Source: an uncultured Saprospiraceae bacterium (GTDB lineage: Bacteria > Bacteroidota > Bacteroidia > Chitinophagales > Saprospiraceae). Taken from it: 62,975 nucleotides of DNA. Made by a program: the position numbers and the translations under genes. Under the pieces are notes generated by a model. That model did not search any database and was not told the origin of the DNA. It saw only the letters and a program-made list of their open reading frames with translations. How positions within the stretch are numbered: the stretch's first letter is position 1; the number at the start of each line of letters is the position of its first letter. Below, in pieces: positions 49,534 to 57,561 of the stretch. The DNA lies in contig CALJOK010000069.1 in the NCBI GenBank assembly GCA_937981555.1, forward strand, positions 1 through 62,975, written 5' to 3'.

Positions 49534-50790
49534 ATGACTAAAATAAATGTGTCTTCCGAAATCGGACAACTAAAAAGAGTAATCGTACATCGCCCTGACG
49601 AAGGTATCGAACGAATTTCTCCAAAGCGTGCTGAGGAGCTATTATTCGATGATATAGTTTATCTACCTCAGATGCAAGATGAACACGATATCTTTACAAG
49701 TGTACTCAAAGCTTTTTTGGGAGAAGAAAATGTTTTGGAAACGCAACAATTAATTTTTGAAGCACTTGAAAATGATCAGGATGGACGGGCCGAAATCATT
49801 GATATGATTATTGATTTTGAGGAGTTGCCACTTAGCTTTAAAGATAAATTAACAGCTATGCCAAATGTGCAGTTGGCAGAAGTCATGATTACCGGTTATG
49901 ATGAAGAAAATGATCATATTTTATTTGATCCAATTCCGAATTTTATCTTTACTCGAGATATTGCGATTACGGTTAACGATCATGTGATCATTACCAAAGC
50001 TGCTAAAACTGCGAGGGCGAGAGAGAATTTTTTAACTCGATTTATTTTTTGGTGTCATCCAATTTTTGAGGAATTAAAAAAGAATAATCGAATCATTAAT
50101 TTAAATTATAAAGAGCAATTTCCACCTTCTAAAAAAGGAGAATCAGTTTCCATTGAAGGGGGAGATGTGATGATCATCAATGAAGATTATTTATTGGTAG
50201 GATGCAGCGAACGAACAAATCAACATGCGGTACATTCACTTCGAGATATTTTATTTGAGAAAGGTGTGGTGAAAAATGTAGTTCAAGTGAATATTCCAAA
50301 TGATCGTTCTTGTATGCACATTGATACTATTTTTACTCAAATAGATAAAGATTATGTAGCGGCTTTCAAACCAATTGTAATCGACGGAATGAGTTCCAAT
50401 GTCGAAGTGCATAAAGTGAATGGAACGAGCAAGTTTTATAATTCTGTCAAAGAGTTTTTCCTCAATGAGATAAACCCAAATATGAAGTTTGTTTTAAGTG
50501 GGAAAGGGGAGTCACCGTATCAAGAAAGAGAGCAATGGACAGATGGTTGCAACTTGGTTTCCATAAAACCAGGAGTCGCTTTGACCTATGATAGAAATAC
50601 AAAAACGAGCGAAGCATTCGAAGAAGCTGGCTTTCAAGTGATTCATGCAAATGTATTGTTAGAAAAATTTAAATCAGGTGAGTTAAAACCTTCTGATGTG
50701 GAAAGAACCATTATTACTTTGCCTTCCAATGAATTGTCAAGAGCAAGAGGTGGATCACATTGTATGACTTGTCCGATAGAAAGAAGCTAA
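49534..50790 (+). CDS. Arginine deiminase family protein
   Basis: A 418-residue guanidino-group-modifying enzyme. Family motifs are LKRVIVHRPDEGI at the start, IPNFIFTRDIAI, SIEGGDVMII, CMHIDTIFTQ and the C-terminal RGGSHCMTCPI, in which C410 is the predicted nucleophile. These fit arginine deiminase (L-arginine to citrulline and ammonia). Ornithine carbamoyltransferase and carbamate kinase, the other ADI pathway genes, are not beside it, so it may feed citrulline into another route or act on a different guanidine. The cytosolic location is inferred from the lack of a signal. Confidence 0.88.
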   Translation: MTKINVSSEIGQLKRVIVHRPDEGIERISPKRAEELLFDDIVYLPQMQDEHDIFTSVLKAFLGEENVLETQQLIFEALENDQDGRAEIIDMIIDFEELPLSFKDKLTAMPNVQLAEVMITGYDEENDHILFDPIPNFIFTRDIAITVNDHVIITKAAKTARARENFLTRFIFWCHPIFEELKKNNRIINLNYKEQFPPSKKGESVSIEGGDVMIINEDYLLVGCSERTNQHAVHSLRDILFEKGVVKNVVQVNIPNDRSCMHIDTIFTQIDKDYVAAFKPIVIDGMSSNVEVHKVNGTSKFYNSVKEFFLNEINPNMKFVLSGKGESPYQEREQWTDGCNLVSIKPGVALTYDRNTKTSEAFEEAGFQVIHANVLLEKFKSGELKPSDVERTIITLPSNELSRARGGSHCMTCPIERS

Positions 50791-50793
50791 AAA

Positions 50794-50870
50794 ATAATGG
50801 TTAATGCTTAATGATGAATGGTTAATATCGCAGAGGTAGTAAATAGTGGTATTAACCATTCACAGTTAAA
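50794..50870. repeat. GGTTAAT-family inverted repeat, copy 4
   Basis: ATGGTTAATGCTTAATGATG and GAATGGTTAATATC on the left are mirrored by GGTATTAACCATTCACAG on the right. Bases 50851-50869 are the exact reverse complement of 25313-25331 (19 of 19). The repeat fills the gap between the ADI-like gene and the thioesterase gene. Confidence 0.7.
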
Positions 50871-50877
50871 AAAAAAT

Positions 50878-51312
50878 ATGTTTACAACAGAAACACAAAT
50901 CAGAGTTCGTTACGGAGAAACTGATCAGATGGGATATTTATACTATGGCAACTATGCTCAGTATTATGAAGTTGGGCGTGCGGAAATGATTCGATCTGTA
51001 GGGTTGACTTATGCTTCAATGGAGAAAGAACATGGAACATTAATGCCCGTTATGAGTTTAAATATGAGATTTGTTCGACCAGCATTATATGATGAATTGA
51101 TGACGGTAAAAACAACCTTACGTGAATTACCAGGTAGTACGATTACTTTTCATCACGAGATTTTTAATGAGAAAAAGAAATTAGTCAATGGAGGTTCCGT
51201 TAAGTTATGTTTCGTAGATGCAACGAGCAATAAATCAATTAAAGCTCCAGAATTTTTATTAGAAAAATTAAGACCATTTTTTGGAGCAACTACCAAATCA
51301 GAAATAATTTGA
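50878..51312 (+). CDS. Acyl-CoA thioesterase, YbgC/4HBT type
   Basis: A 144-residue hotdog-fold thioesterase. The signature RVRYGETDQMGYLYYGNYAQ carries the catalytic Asp, followed by YYEVGRAEMIRSVGLTYASM and the strand MRFVRPALYDELMTV. Members hydrolyse short acyl-CoA or 4-hydroxybenzoyl-CoA thioesters. The ATG at 50878 is chosen: an ATG at 50818 keeps the frame open, but the extra residues are encoded by the palindromic repeat. The YihY gene starts inside its stop codon (TTGA), so the two are translationally coupled. Confidence 0.92.
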   Translation: MFTTETQIRVRYGETDQMGYLYYGNYAQYYEVGRAEMIRSVGLTYASMEKEHGTLMPVMSLNMRFVRPALYDELMTVKTTLRELPGSTITFHHEIFNEKKKLVNGGSVKLCFVDATSNKSIKAPEFLLEKLRPFFGATTKSEII

Positions 51313-52373
51313 AAATTCCCTCAGCAAAAGAAATTGAAAATTTCATATTTAATTTGCCATTGATATCTTTTTTGATAAGATGGTCAAAGCAAAATTCTCT
51401 TCCAGGGTTTTTTCATGTTCCTCTTTTTGATGTGGTTAGTTTTATACTTGTGGAAATCAAACAATTCAATTTGACCATGCGAGCTAACTCCATGGCTTTT
51501 AGTTTTTTCCTTTCCCTCTTTCCTTCTATTTTGGTAATATTCACCTTGATACCTTTTATACTTCCTTACTTTTCGGGATTTATTATTCCATACATCCCTG
51601 ATGAATTATTAGTTTTCAATCCAGATGATTCGATTAATTTTAACTTGACCATTATTGCTCAGATCAATGATCTAATTAATGAAGTGAAAATTTTGCCAGA
51701 CAATGCAAGGCAGCAATTAGTGAATTTCATTAATGAAGTGACTACACAGTCAAGGTTTGATGTACTATCGCTTGGATTTTTATTAGCCTTGTTTTTCTCT
51801 TCCAATGGTATGATCACGATGATGCGAGGTTTTGAAAAATCTCATACTGCTACTTTTGTCAAGCGTTCCATATTCAAGAAAAGAATAATTGGGTTTTGGA
51901 TTACCATATTAATTGGATCTTTAGTAGTGGGTTCATTACTGCTGATTATTCTTGGTAACACTTTTTTAAGTTATCTATTTGAATATTTGGATACAGATAG
52001 TTTTACTGAATTTAGTATCCAATTCTTGAGATGGATTACTTCTTTTTTCCTTTTTTATTTTGCTATCGCTTTAATTTATCATTTTGGAATTTCTACAAAG
52101 CAGAAGGTGAAATATTTTTCTCCTGGAGCAACCTTAGCTACATTTTTATCTATTGCTACTTCTCTCATCTTCGCTTGGTATGTCAATTCATTTGGCGCTT
52201 ATAATAAATTGTATGGAACTATTGGAACCTTCATCGTAATCATGCTTTGGATCCAAATAAACTGCTTTATTATTTTGATTGGATTTGAATTAAATGCAGC
52301 AATTGCTGTCAATCGAGATCTCAAAAAATTCATCGTGAAAAAAAGTAAAAAGATAGAAAAGAATAAAAATTGA
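51309..52373 (+). CDS. YihY/virulence factor BrkB family membrane protein
   Basis: A 354-residue inner-membrane protein with about six helices. Markers are MRANSMAFSFFLSLFPSILV in helix 1, GMITMMRGFEKSH after helix 3, and the family-typical FSPGATLATFLSIATSLIFA with FGAYNKLYGTIGTFIVIMLW near the end. It starts at TTG overlapping the thioesterase stop by 4 bp; no better ATG exists upstream of the first helix. The function of this family, once called ribonuclease BN in error, is unknown. Confidence 0.88.
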   Translation: MKIPSAKEIENFIFNLPLISFLIRWSKQNSLPGFFHVPLFDVVSFILVEIKQFNLTMRANSMAFSFFLSLFPSILVIFTLIPFILPYFSGFIIPYIPDELLVFNPDDSINFNLTIIAQINDLINEVKILPDNARQQLVNFINEVTTQSRFDVLSLGFLLALFFSSNGMITMMRGFEKSHTATFVKRSIFKKRIIGFWITILIGSLVVGSLLLIILGNTFLSYLFEYLDTDSFTEFSIQFLRWITSFFLFYFAIALIYHFGISTKQKVKYFSPGATLATFLSIATSLIFAWYVNSFGAYNKLYGTIGTFIVIMLWIQINCFIILIGFELNAAIAVNRDLKKFIVKKSKKIEKNKN

Positions 52374-52914
52374 ATATTGTAAATGCATTGTTATACTAAG
52401 ATTTAAATGTTAAAAAGTTATAATAGTATAATAATGTTTAAATTAAATTAAAATTATATTTGATTTTTTTTGAAAATGTAAATTCCTTTTGTATTTTTAC
52501 CCGTAGACGAAGAATCTTACACACTTCTTTTTTAGGTTTCCAAATAGCTACATATAAACTAATTGAAACTTCACCCCTAAATATTGGTGGAATAGCAAAG
52601 CTAAACAGTTTTTTGACTGCTTGCTTATGTTAATTTATTGATTATCAATCTAGTATTTTTAACCGTCTTTTTATTTTGAGAAATTTCAATTTTGATGCTG
52701 ATTATCGTGTCACAAATTGCACGACTATTGGTTTGTCAATATTATTGTTAGAATTAATTTGATAGCATAGGTAAATCATTTAATTTCTCTTATTTTTTAA
52801 ATAGAAAAACGAAATATATAATCCCAATTAATAATAAATAAAACAATTATAATTTATAAGAGAAAGTTAGATTATCGAATCCCATTTACTTAGAAGAACA
52901 AATTGAATTTTTCC
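52374..52914 (+). other. 540-bp leader region before the TPR gene, with hairpins
   Basis: A gene-free stretch with two candidate -7 elements (TATATTTG at 52455 and the promoter listed at 52469-52499). Downstream, between about 52505 and 52630, are three small hairpin pairs: GAAG/CTTC, CACC/GGTG, and AAGC..ACAGT/GACTG..GCTT. The remaining part to 52914 is AT-rich with no further structure I can support. It could be a long 5' untranslated leader of the TPR gene or contain a small RNA. I see no terminator that would end an independent RNA. Confidence 0.4.
52469..52499 (+). promoter_or_regulatory. Candidate promoter with a very long leader
   Basis: TTTG at 52469-52472, a spacer of 19, then TATTTTTA at 52492-52499 (one mismatch). 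Predicted leader to the TPR ATG: about 410 nt. Confidence 0.5.
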
Positions 52915-54333
52915 ATGAAACACTATCCACAACAGCCTGATAACAGGTTAAAAACACTTGTTGGCAAATTTGAAAATCTGTCACAAAATCAAGAAAGCTG
53001 CTTTTTAACAAAATCAGAGTTTCTACTACTTACCGACTATTTCGAATATGAGAAATTTCAAGACCAAGCTCTTGAGGTTATTAATTTCGGAATTTCAAAA
53101 TTCAAAAATTCACCAGATTTATTAGTTCGAAAAACTAGATTGCTCATTTACAATTTTGGAAATGAAAAAGCGATTTATTTTTTAGACCATTTGGCTGACT
53201 CTTGCTTAAAACCCTTCCAGGTTGATATTTTGAGATTGGAAATTTTAATTGCAGAAGGTCAAATAGATAAAGCCCTATCAGTTATATCTACTTTAAAATA
53301 TAAGTATAAAAAAACAGGAAAAATCTTAAGTGAAGTGTTTTACTTAGAAGCTTTAGCCTATGAGAAATTAGATTATTTTGATAAATCATTTGAGGCATTG
53401 AGTGAAGTTTTGTGGGTGAATCCAAATCATCAGGATGCACTTGGGAAAATTTGGATGACAACAGAACTATCTCGAAAATCTAAGGAAGGGATCATACTAA
53501 ATAAATTTTTACTTAAAAAAGAACACTATTCTGCGATTTCTTGGTTCAACATAGGACATGCATATTACTCTGAAATAGAGTATGAAAAGGCTGTCGAAGC
53601 ATTTGAATTTTGCATCATTATCAATGAAGATTTTGAAACGGCATATTTAGATTTAGCGGAAGTTTGCATGTTGTTGGGGATGTTTCAAAAGGCAACTCAA
53701 TATTTAAAAATAGCTTTTGAAAGATTTGAAATTAATGATTTGGAGCGCTTTATTCAATATGGTGAAAGTTTAATTATGAGTGGTGAATTTAGAACTGCTC
53801 GAGAACCTTTGCAAGCAGGATTGATTATTGATGCTGCCGATCCAGATTTACTTTTTTTACTAGCTGAAACATATCGGTTAGATGGGAAATATGCTTTGGC
53901 TATTCAAAATTATGAATTAGCTTTAGAGGCTGATTCTTGCAGAGATGATATTCATAAAAGTTTAGGAAAAACTTATTTCTTAATGGCAGAGTTTGAAAAG
54001 GCACAATGTCATTTTGAGGTGGCTATTGAAAGTGATCCTTACCATGGTGGTTACCGGACGGAGTTAGCAAGTTTTTATTTGAATATCGGAGAAGTAGAAA
54101 GTTGTGAAAAAATTCTTTCTGTAGCCGTTGAAGAATTACCTGATGTTGAATTGGTTTACCATTATGCTGCGATACTTTTGAGCACGGGTAAAGAGCAAGA
54201 AGGATTGGAATTTTTAGGGAATGCACTACAAGAAAATTTTTCATTACGAGATGAAATATATGAATTTGCTCCTGAGTTAGTCGGAAATTCAAAAGTGGAA
54301 GCCATAATAAAATATTATAAAGGAGAACAATAA
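52915..54333 (+). CDS. Tetratricopeptide repeat protein
   Basis: A 472-residue soluble protein that is almost wholly TPR helices, with about ten 34-residue repeats (clear ones at SWFNIGHAYYSEIEYEKAVE, LLFLLAETYRLDGKYALAIQ and DIHKSLGKTYFLMAEFEKAQ). There is no signal peptide, so it probably acts as a cytosolic scaffold. No partner is evident from the neighbours. The ATG at 52915 is preferred; a TTG at 52903 would add four residues. A perfect terminator follows. Confidence 0.85.
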   Translation: MKHYPQQPDNRLKTLVGKFENLSQNQESCFLTKSEFLLLTDYFEYEKFQDQALEVINFGISKFKNSPDLLVRKTRLLIYNFGNEKAIYFLDHLADSCLKPFQVDILRLEILIAEGQIDKALSVISTLKYKYKKTGKILSEVFYLEALAYEKLDYFDKSFEALSEVLWVNPNHQDALGKIWMTTELSRKSKEGIILNKFLLKKEHYSAISWFNIGHAYYSEIEYEKAVEAFEFCIIINEDFETAYLDLAEVCMLLGMFQKATQYLKIAFERFEINDLERFIQYGESLIMSGEFRTAREPLQAGLIIDAADPDLLFLLAETYRLDGKYALAIQNYELALEADSCRDDIHKSLGKTYFLMAEFEKAQCHFEVAIESDPYHGGYRTELASFYLNIGEVESCEKILSVAVEELPDVELVYHYAAILLSTGKEQEGLEFLGNALQENFSLRDEIYEFAPELVGNSKVEAIIKYYKGEQ

Positions 54334-54354
54334 TTCTCTTTTTTGGAAAAACCT

Positions 54355-54391
54355 GCCTTCAAATATTAATTTATTTGAAGGCTTTTTTTTT
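54355..54391 (+). terminator. Terminator of the TPR gene
   Basis: GCCTTCAAATA (54355-54365) and TATTTGAAGGC (54372-54382) form a perfect 11-bp stem, then nine T. Confidence 0.92.
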
Positions 54392-54433
54392 GTAAAAAAT
54401 CGATTATTAATTCTTTTCTTTGAAAGAAAAAAA

Positions 54434-54955
54434 ATGTCGATTAATAGAAGACCAGAACCCTCGGAATTCAATCCTTATTACGATACCTATATTGGTAAAG
54501 TAAAAGGCAATAATTTTATTCAAAATTTGATAGAACAAAAGTTCGAAACACTTGCGGTGCTTTCCAAACTATCTGATGAAGAATGGAATCATAAATACGC
54601 TCCTGAAAAATGGACAGTCAAAGAAGTTATGATTCACATCATGGATACAGAAAGAATTTTTGCTTATCGAGCGCTGCGAGTGGCTAGAAATGATCAAACT
54701 CCAATGCCAGGATTTGAACAGAATGATTATGTTCCTTTTTGTAATGGACCACAAAGATCTGGAAAGTCGATTATGGCAGAATATGAATCTGTTAGAAACT
54801 CAAGTATAGCATTGTTTAAAAACTTGAGTGAGGAAGCTTGGGAAAGAATAGGCGAGGCGAGTGGCAGTCCTGTTTCTTCATTGGCTTTGGGGTATATGAT
54901 TGCTGGTCACGAAATTCATCATGTTCAATTATTGCACGAACGATATTTTAAATAA
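54434..54955 (+). CDS. DinB family metal-dependent protein
   Basis: A 173-residue four-helix bundle of the DinB/YfiT type. The three metal-binding histidines are H68 (VMIHIMDTER), H159 and H163 (AGHEIHHVQLL). Relatives include bacillithiol or mycothiol S-transferases, but many have no known activity. It is the first gene of a pair with the DUF1304 gene 17 bp downstream. Confidence 0.88.
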   Translation: MSINRRPEPSEFNPYYDTYIGKVKGNNFIQNLIEQKFETLAVLSKLSDEEWNHKYAPEKWTVKEVMIHIMDTERIFAYRALRVARNDQTPMPGFEQNDYVPFCNGPQRSGKSIMAEYESVRNSSIALFKNLSEEAWERIGEASGSPVSSLALGYMIAGHEIHHVQLLHERYFK

Positions 54956-54972
54956 TTTTTAAAACAAAACAA

Positions 54973-55332
54973 ATGAGTATCATTGCTAAAATTGCCATCG
55001 GAGTTATTGCCATCGAACATATCTATATATTATGGTTAGAAATGTTTGCTTGGACAACAAGAGCTAGAAAAGTATTCCCGCTACCAAAAGACTTATTTGA
55101 ACCAACAAAATCTATGGCAGCGAATCAAGGACTGTATAATGGTTTCTTGGCCGCAGGTTTGATTTGGTCGCTATTGATAACTAATGTAGAATGGGCACAA
55201 AACATTGCTTTGTTTTTTCTTGGGTGTGTTTTAGTAGCAGGATTTTATGGAGGTTTAACGGTCTCCAAAAGAATATTGGCCGTACAAGCAGGTCCAGCTT
55301 TAGTGGCGATTTTAATTGTGTTGTTTTTATAA
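54973..55332 (+). CDS. DUF1304 family small membrane protein
   Basis: A 119-residue protein with about four hydrophobic segments. The signature IAIEHIYILWLEMFAW at the first helix and MAANQGLYNGFLAAGLIWSL at the second are the DUF1304 pattern. The function is unknown. It is probably co-transcribed with the DinB-type gene and ends at a strong terminator. Confidence 0.88.
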   Translation: MSIIAKIAIGVIAIEHIYILWLEMFAWTTRARKVFPLPKDLFEPTKSMAANQGLYNGFLAAGLIWSLLITNVEWAQNIALFFLGCVLVAGFYGGLTVSKRILAVQAGPALVAILIVLFL

Positions 55333-55388
55333 AATAAGTATATCAAATTACTTCAAGCGATTAAATATTTAACCGCACTAGTTTAGAA

Positions 55389-55427
55389 TAAAAAAGCTGA
55401 ATACTCGAAAGAGTATTCAGCTTTTTT
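55389..55427. terminator. Bidirectional terminator with GAAA tetraloop
   Basis: AGCTGAATACTC (55395-55406) and GAGTATTCAGCT (55411-55422) form a perfect 12-bp stem closed by GAAA, flanked by A and T runs. Confidence 0.92.
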
Positions 55428-55453
55428 ATGAAATTATTGTTCTGTATTTTCTA

Positions 55454-56053
55454 CTAATCGTTGGTCAAGACTTTTCGATATCTTCCTGAATCATAGTAAA
55501 AAGTTGTGCCTGTTTTTTCATAAATATTATAGTTGATTCCATTGTATTCTAAACCAACTTCTTTATTTCCGCCATATACAAAACCAGGTTCTTCAACGTC
55601 CAAACCTGCTCCTAGGAAACCACCGCTTCCTTCTTTTTGCAACTCATACTTTTTGTAACCTGAAGAAGTTTTGTGAAATGCGTATAATCTTATTTTACCT
55701 TTTTTATCCATTAGAAATGTAGCAAAGTCATCTTCACCATCACCATTAAAATCTCCTTCCACTAAAATATCATCTTTGTAAAGTGGCCTCATTGATTTTG
55801 ACATACTTTCCAAATATTCTTCTGAAAGCCATTTTTCTTTTGGAAGGATTTCGTAACCTGGCATTTTATTTTGTAAAAAATCAGAGATTTCATCTGATAA
55901 GACTAAGGAGTCATCAATTTCAATTTCCTCTACATCGGCAATATTTTCTACGTTTGTAGGAGTATTGTTATTAGTCTTGGTTGATTTTTTATCATCTTTT
56001 TTGCAGCTTGTAAAAAAACATAAAACGGTGAATACAATTATTAAGTTCTTCAT
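55454..56053 (-). CDS. Hypothetical lipoprotein with FG-GAP/EF-like loop
   Basis: A 199-residue lipoprotein: MKNLIIVFTVLCFFTSCKKD with Cys at about 17, followed by Lys/Asp/Asn-rich linker. The mature domain has LVEGDFNGDGEDDFATFLMD, a calcium-binding-like D-x-N-x-D-x-x-D loop typical of FG-GAP repeats, and a C-terminal strand-rich region (KEVGLEYNGINYNIYEKTGT). Only one such loop is visible. Role unknown. It converges on the DUF1304 gene. Confidence 0.7.
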   Translation of the reverse strand: MKNLIIVFTVLCFFTSCKKDDKKSTKTNNNTPTNVENIADVEEIEIDDSLVLSDEISDFLQNKMPGYEILPKEKWLSEEYLESMSKSMRPLYKDDILVEGDFNGDGEDDFATFLMDKKGKIRLYAFHKTSSGYKKYELQKEGSGGFLGAGLDVEEPGFVYGGNKEVGLEYNGINYNIYEKTGTTFYYDSGRYRKVLTND

Positions 56054-56183
56054 TGTTGATTTTGATTAAAAGTGATCTGTTAAAGTGTAAGTATTTGATT
56101 GTCAATAAGTTGATTGGCAAATTATGCTTTTAATTTAAAAAACGCCATTATTATCAATAAGTATTTTTTATTTGGAAGTGAAC

Positions 56184-56216
56184 TTTGATTATTTTAAAAT
56201 CAAATTTCTATTTTTG
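56184..56216 (+). promoter_or_regulatory. Promoter of the DUF6438 lipoprotein gene
   Basis: TTTG at 56184-56187, a 21-base spacer, TATTTTTG at 56209-56216. The ATG at 56232 would have a leader of about 10 nt. Confidence 0.65.
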
Positions 56217-56231
56217 TCAAAAATAAATTTT

Positions 56232-56795
56232 ATGGAAAATAAATTCAGTTGGTTTACCTTGGTTTTAGGATGTGTTTTAATTTTTTCATGTTCCCAAAAA
56301 AATAAAGTAGTCGTATCACCATCTCCATCGTATGATATAGAGGTAAATCCTCCAACTGTGGAAGAGAATGTTATCAACGAAAAATCTCCAAAAAATATTT
56401 CTGAACTGTCAAAAGTATACCGCCTAGTGACCATGCAAAAAACTGGCTGTTATGGTAATTGTCCAGACTATGAATTTGTTTTGCAGTCAAATGGAGATGC
56501 AATTTATATTGGAAAAAAGAATGTTCCCCGATTAGGTCGATATACAGCACATGCAAAAGCAGGTTTTATTTTTTCCATAAAAAGCGAAATTAATGAAGGC
56601 AATTTTTTTAAGATGTCGACTATTTACCCTTCTAATGAAAAAATAATAAAAGATCTTCCAGATACTTATCTTATGGTAAGTGATAATATACATCAAATTA
56701 TTATCCGCAATAATCATGACGCTCCAACGGAATTAATCGAGTTTCAAAATAAAATTGAAAGTATGATTGAACAATTGGAATGGGTGAAAAAATAA
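56232..56795 (+). CDS. DUF6438-type lipoprotein
   Basis: A 187-residue lipoprotein. MENKFSWFTLVLGCVLIFSC gives a lipobox ending in Cys20, followed by a Pro/Ser/Val linker. The mature domain starts YRLVTMQKTGCYGNCPDYEF, the GCYGxCPxYxxxxxxxG motif of DUF6438, then GDAIYIGKKNVPRLGRYTAH. The two Cys of GCYGNC may form a disulfide. Function unknown. Start chosen at 56232, which puts the signal at the N-terminus and lies just downstream of the promoter. Confidence 0.8.
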   Translation: MENKFSWFTLVLGCVLIFSCSQKNKVVVSPSPSYDIEVNPPTVEENVINEKSPKNISELSKVYRLVTMQKTGCYGNCPDYEFVLQSNGDAIYIGKKNVPRLGRYTAHAKAGFIFSIKSEINEGNFFKMSTIYPSNEKIIKDLPDTYLMVSDNIHQIIIRNNHDAPTELIEFQNKIESMIEQLEWVKK

Positions 56796-56807
56796 GATGG
56801 TAAAGTT

Positions 56808-57416
56808 TTACTTTTTCCATGATTTCCAAATCCGTAAAAGTATTGTTATAGTAAAAAGTAAGATTAATGGGATATATTCATTAGAACCATGAATTACCCT
56901 CTTGACATAACTAATCATAAAAATTAACCAAATCCAATACCCTCCTGCGGTATGCAAAGTTTTCCAACTCTTGCTCGATATTATTTTTGCAAATAGAGGA
57001 AAAGAAGTTAGCAACATTAGTACAGCAAATAAATAAGCTAATCCTCCTGCCAATAAAGAGGTGGTTGCTGCTTTTTCAAAAACAGGATGAAAATTCTGTT
57101 GTAGCAAAACTAGAAATCCTAAATGAACCAAATGCATCAAGGCAAAAGAAATCCCCCAAAATTTTCGATTCATAAAAAACCACCAAGAGAAAGAATTTTT
57201 AAACCAAGCATGAAAAGCTGAAGCCATAAAAGCAAAGCAAAATAAAATTCCACTAATTCGAGCAGTCAATCGAATGACCAAGCGATTACTTTCCTCATTA
57301 AATCCTTGTAAATAAAAAATCCCGATAAACAAAACTATTGAAAAAAGGGTAATTACTTTGACAATATCCCATGCCCAAATTCCTCGATCTTCGTTATTAG
57401 AAATGTTTTTTTTCAT
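56808..57416 (-). CDS. Ferric reductase-like (MsrQ/YedZ-type) heme membrane protein
   Basis: A 202-residue membrane protein with five or six helices. Histidines suited to bind b-type heme lie in AFHAWFKNS, LMHLVHLGFL and LHTAGGYWIW, the pattern of the ferric reductase-like/MsrQ family. In E. coli MsrQ passes electrons from the quinone pool to the periplasmic methionine sulfoxide reductase MsrP. No msrP-like gene adjoins, so the electron acceptor is unknown. It is convergent with the DUF6438 gene. Confidence 0.8.
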   Translation of the reverse strand: MKKNISNNEDRGIWAWDIVKVITLFSIVLFIGIFYLQGFNEESNRLVIRLTARISGILFCFAFMASAFHAWFKNSFSWWFFMNRKFWGISFALMHLVHLGFLVLLQQNFHPVFEKAATTSLLAGGLAYLFAVLMLLTSFPLFAKIISSKSWKTLHTAGGYWIWLIFMISYVKRVIHGSNEYIPLILLFTITILLRIWKSWKK

Positions 57417-57561
57417 AAAAAAAAGTATAAACTACTGATTATCAATTATATAAGATTACTTGGAAATAAAATCTATTTTATACCCAACCTATTTAAATAA
57501 ATGAACGTGAGGTTAGTTGAAGATAATAATTTAATCAATTTAGATATTAATATTAAGAAAT

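Noticed and set aside
52860-52914. tRNA-like GAATCCC sequence before the TPR gene
   Set aside because: No acceptor stem, anticodon arm or D-arm can be formed around it.
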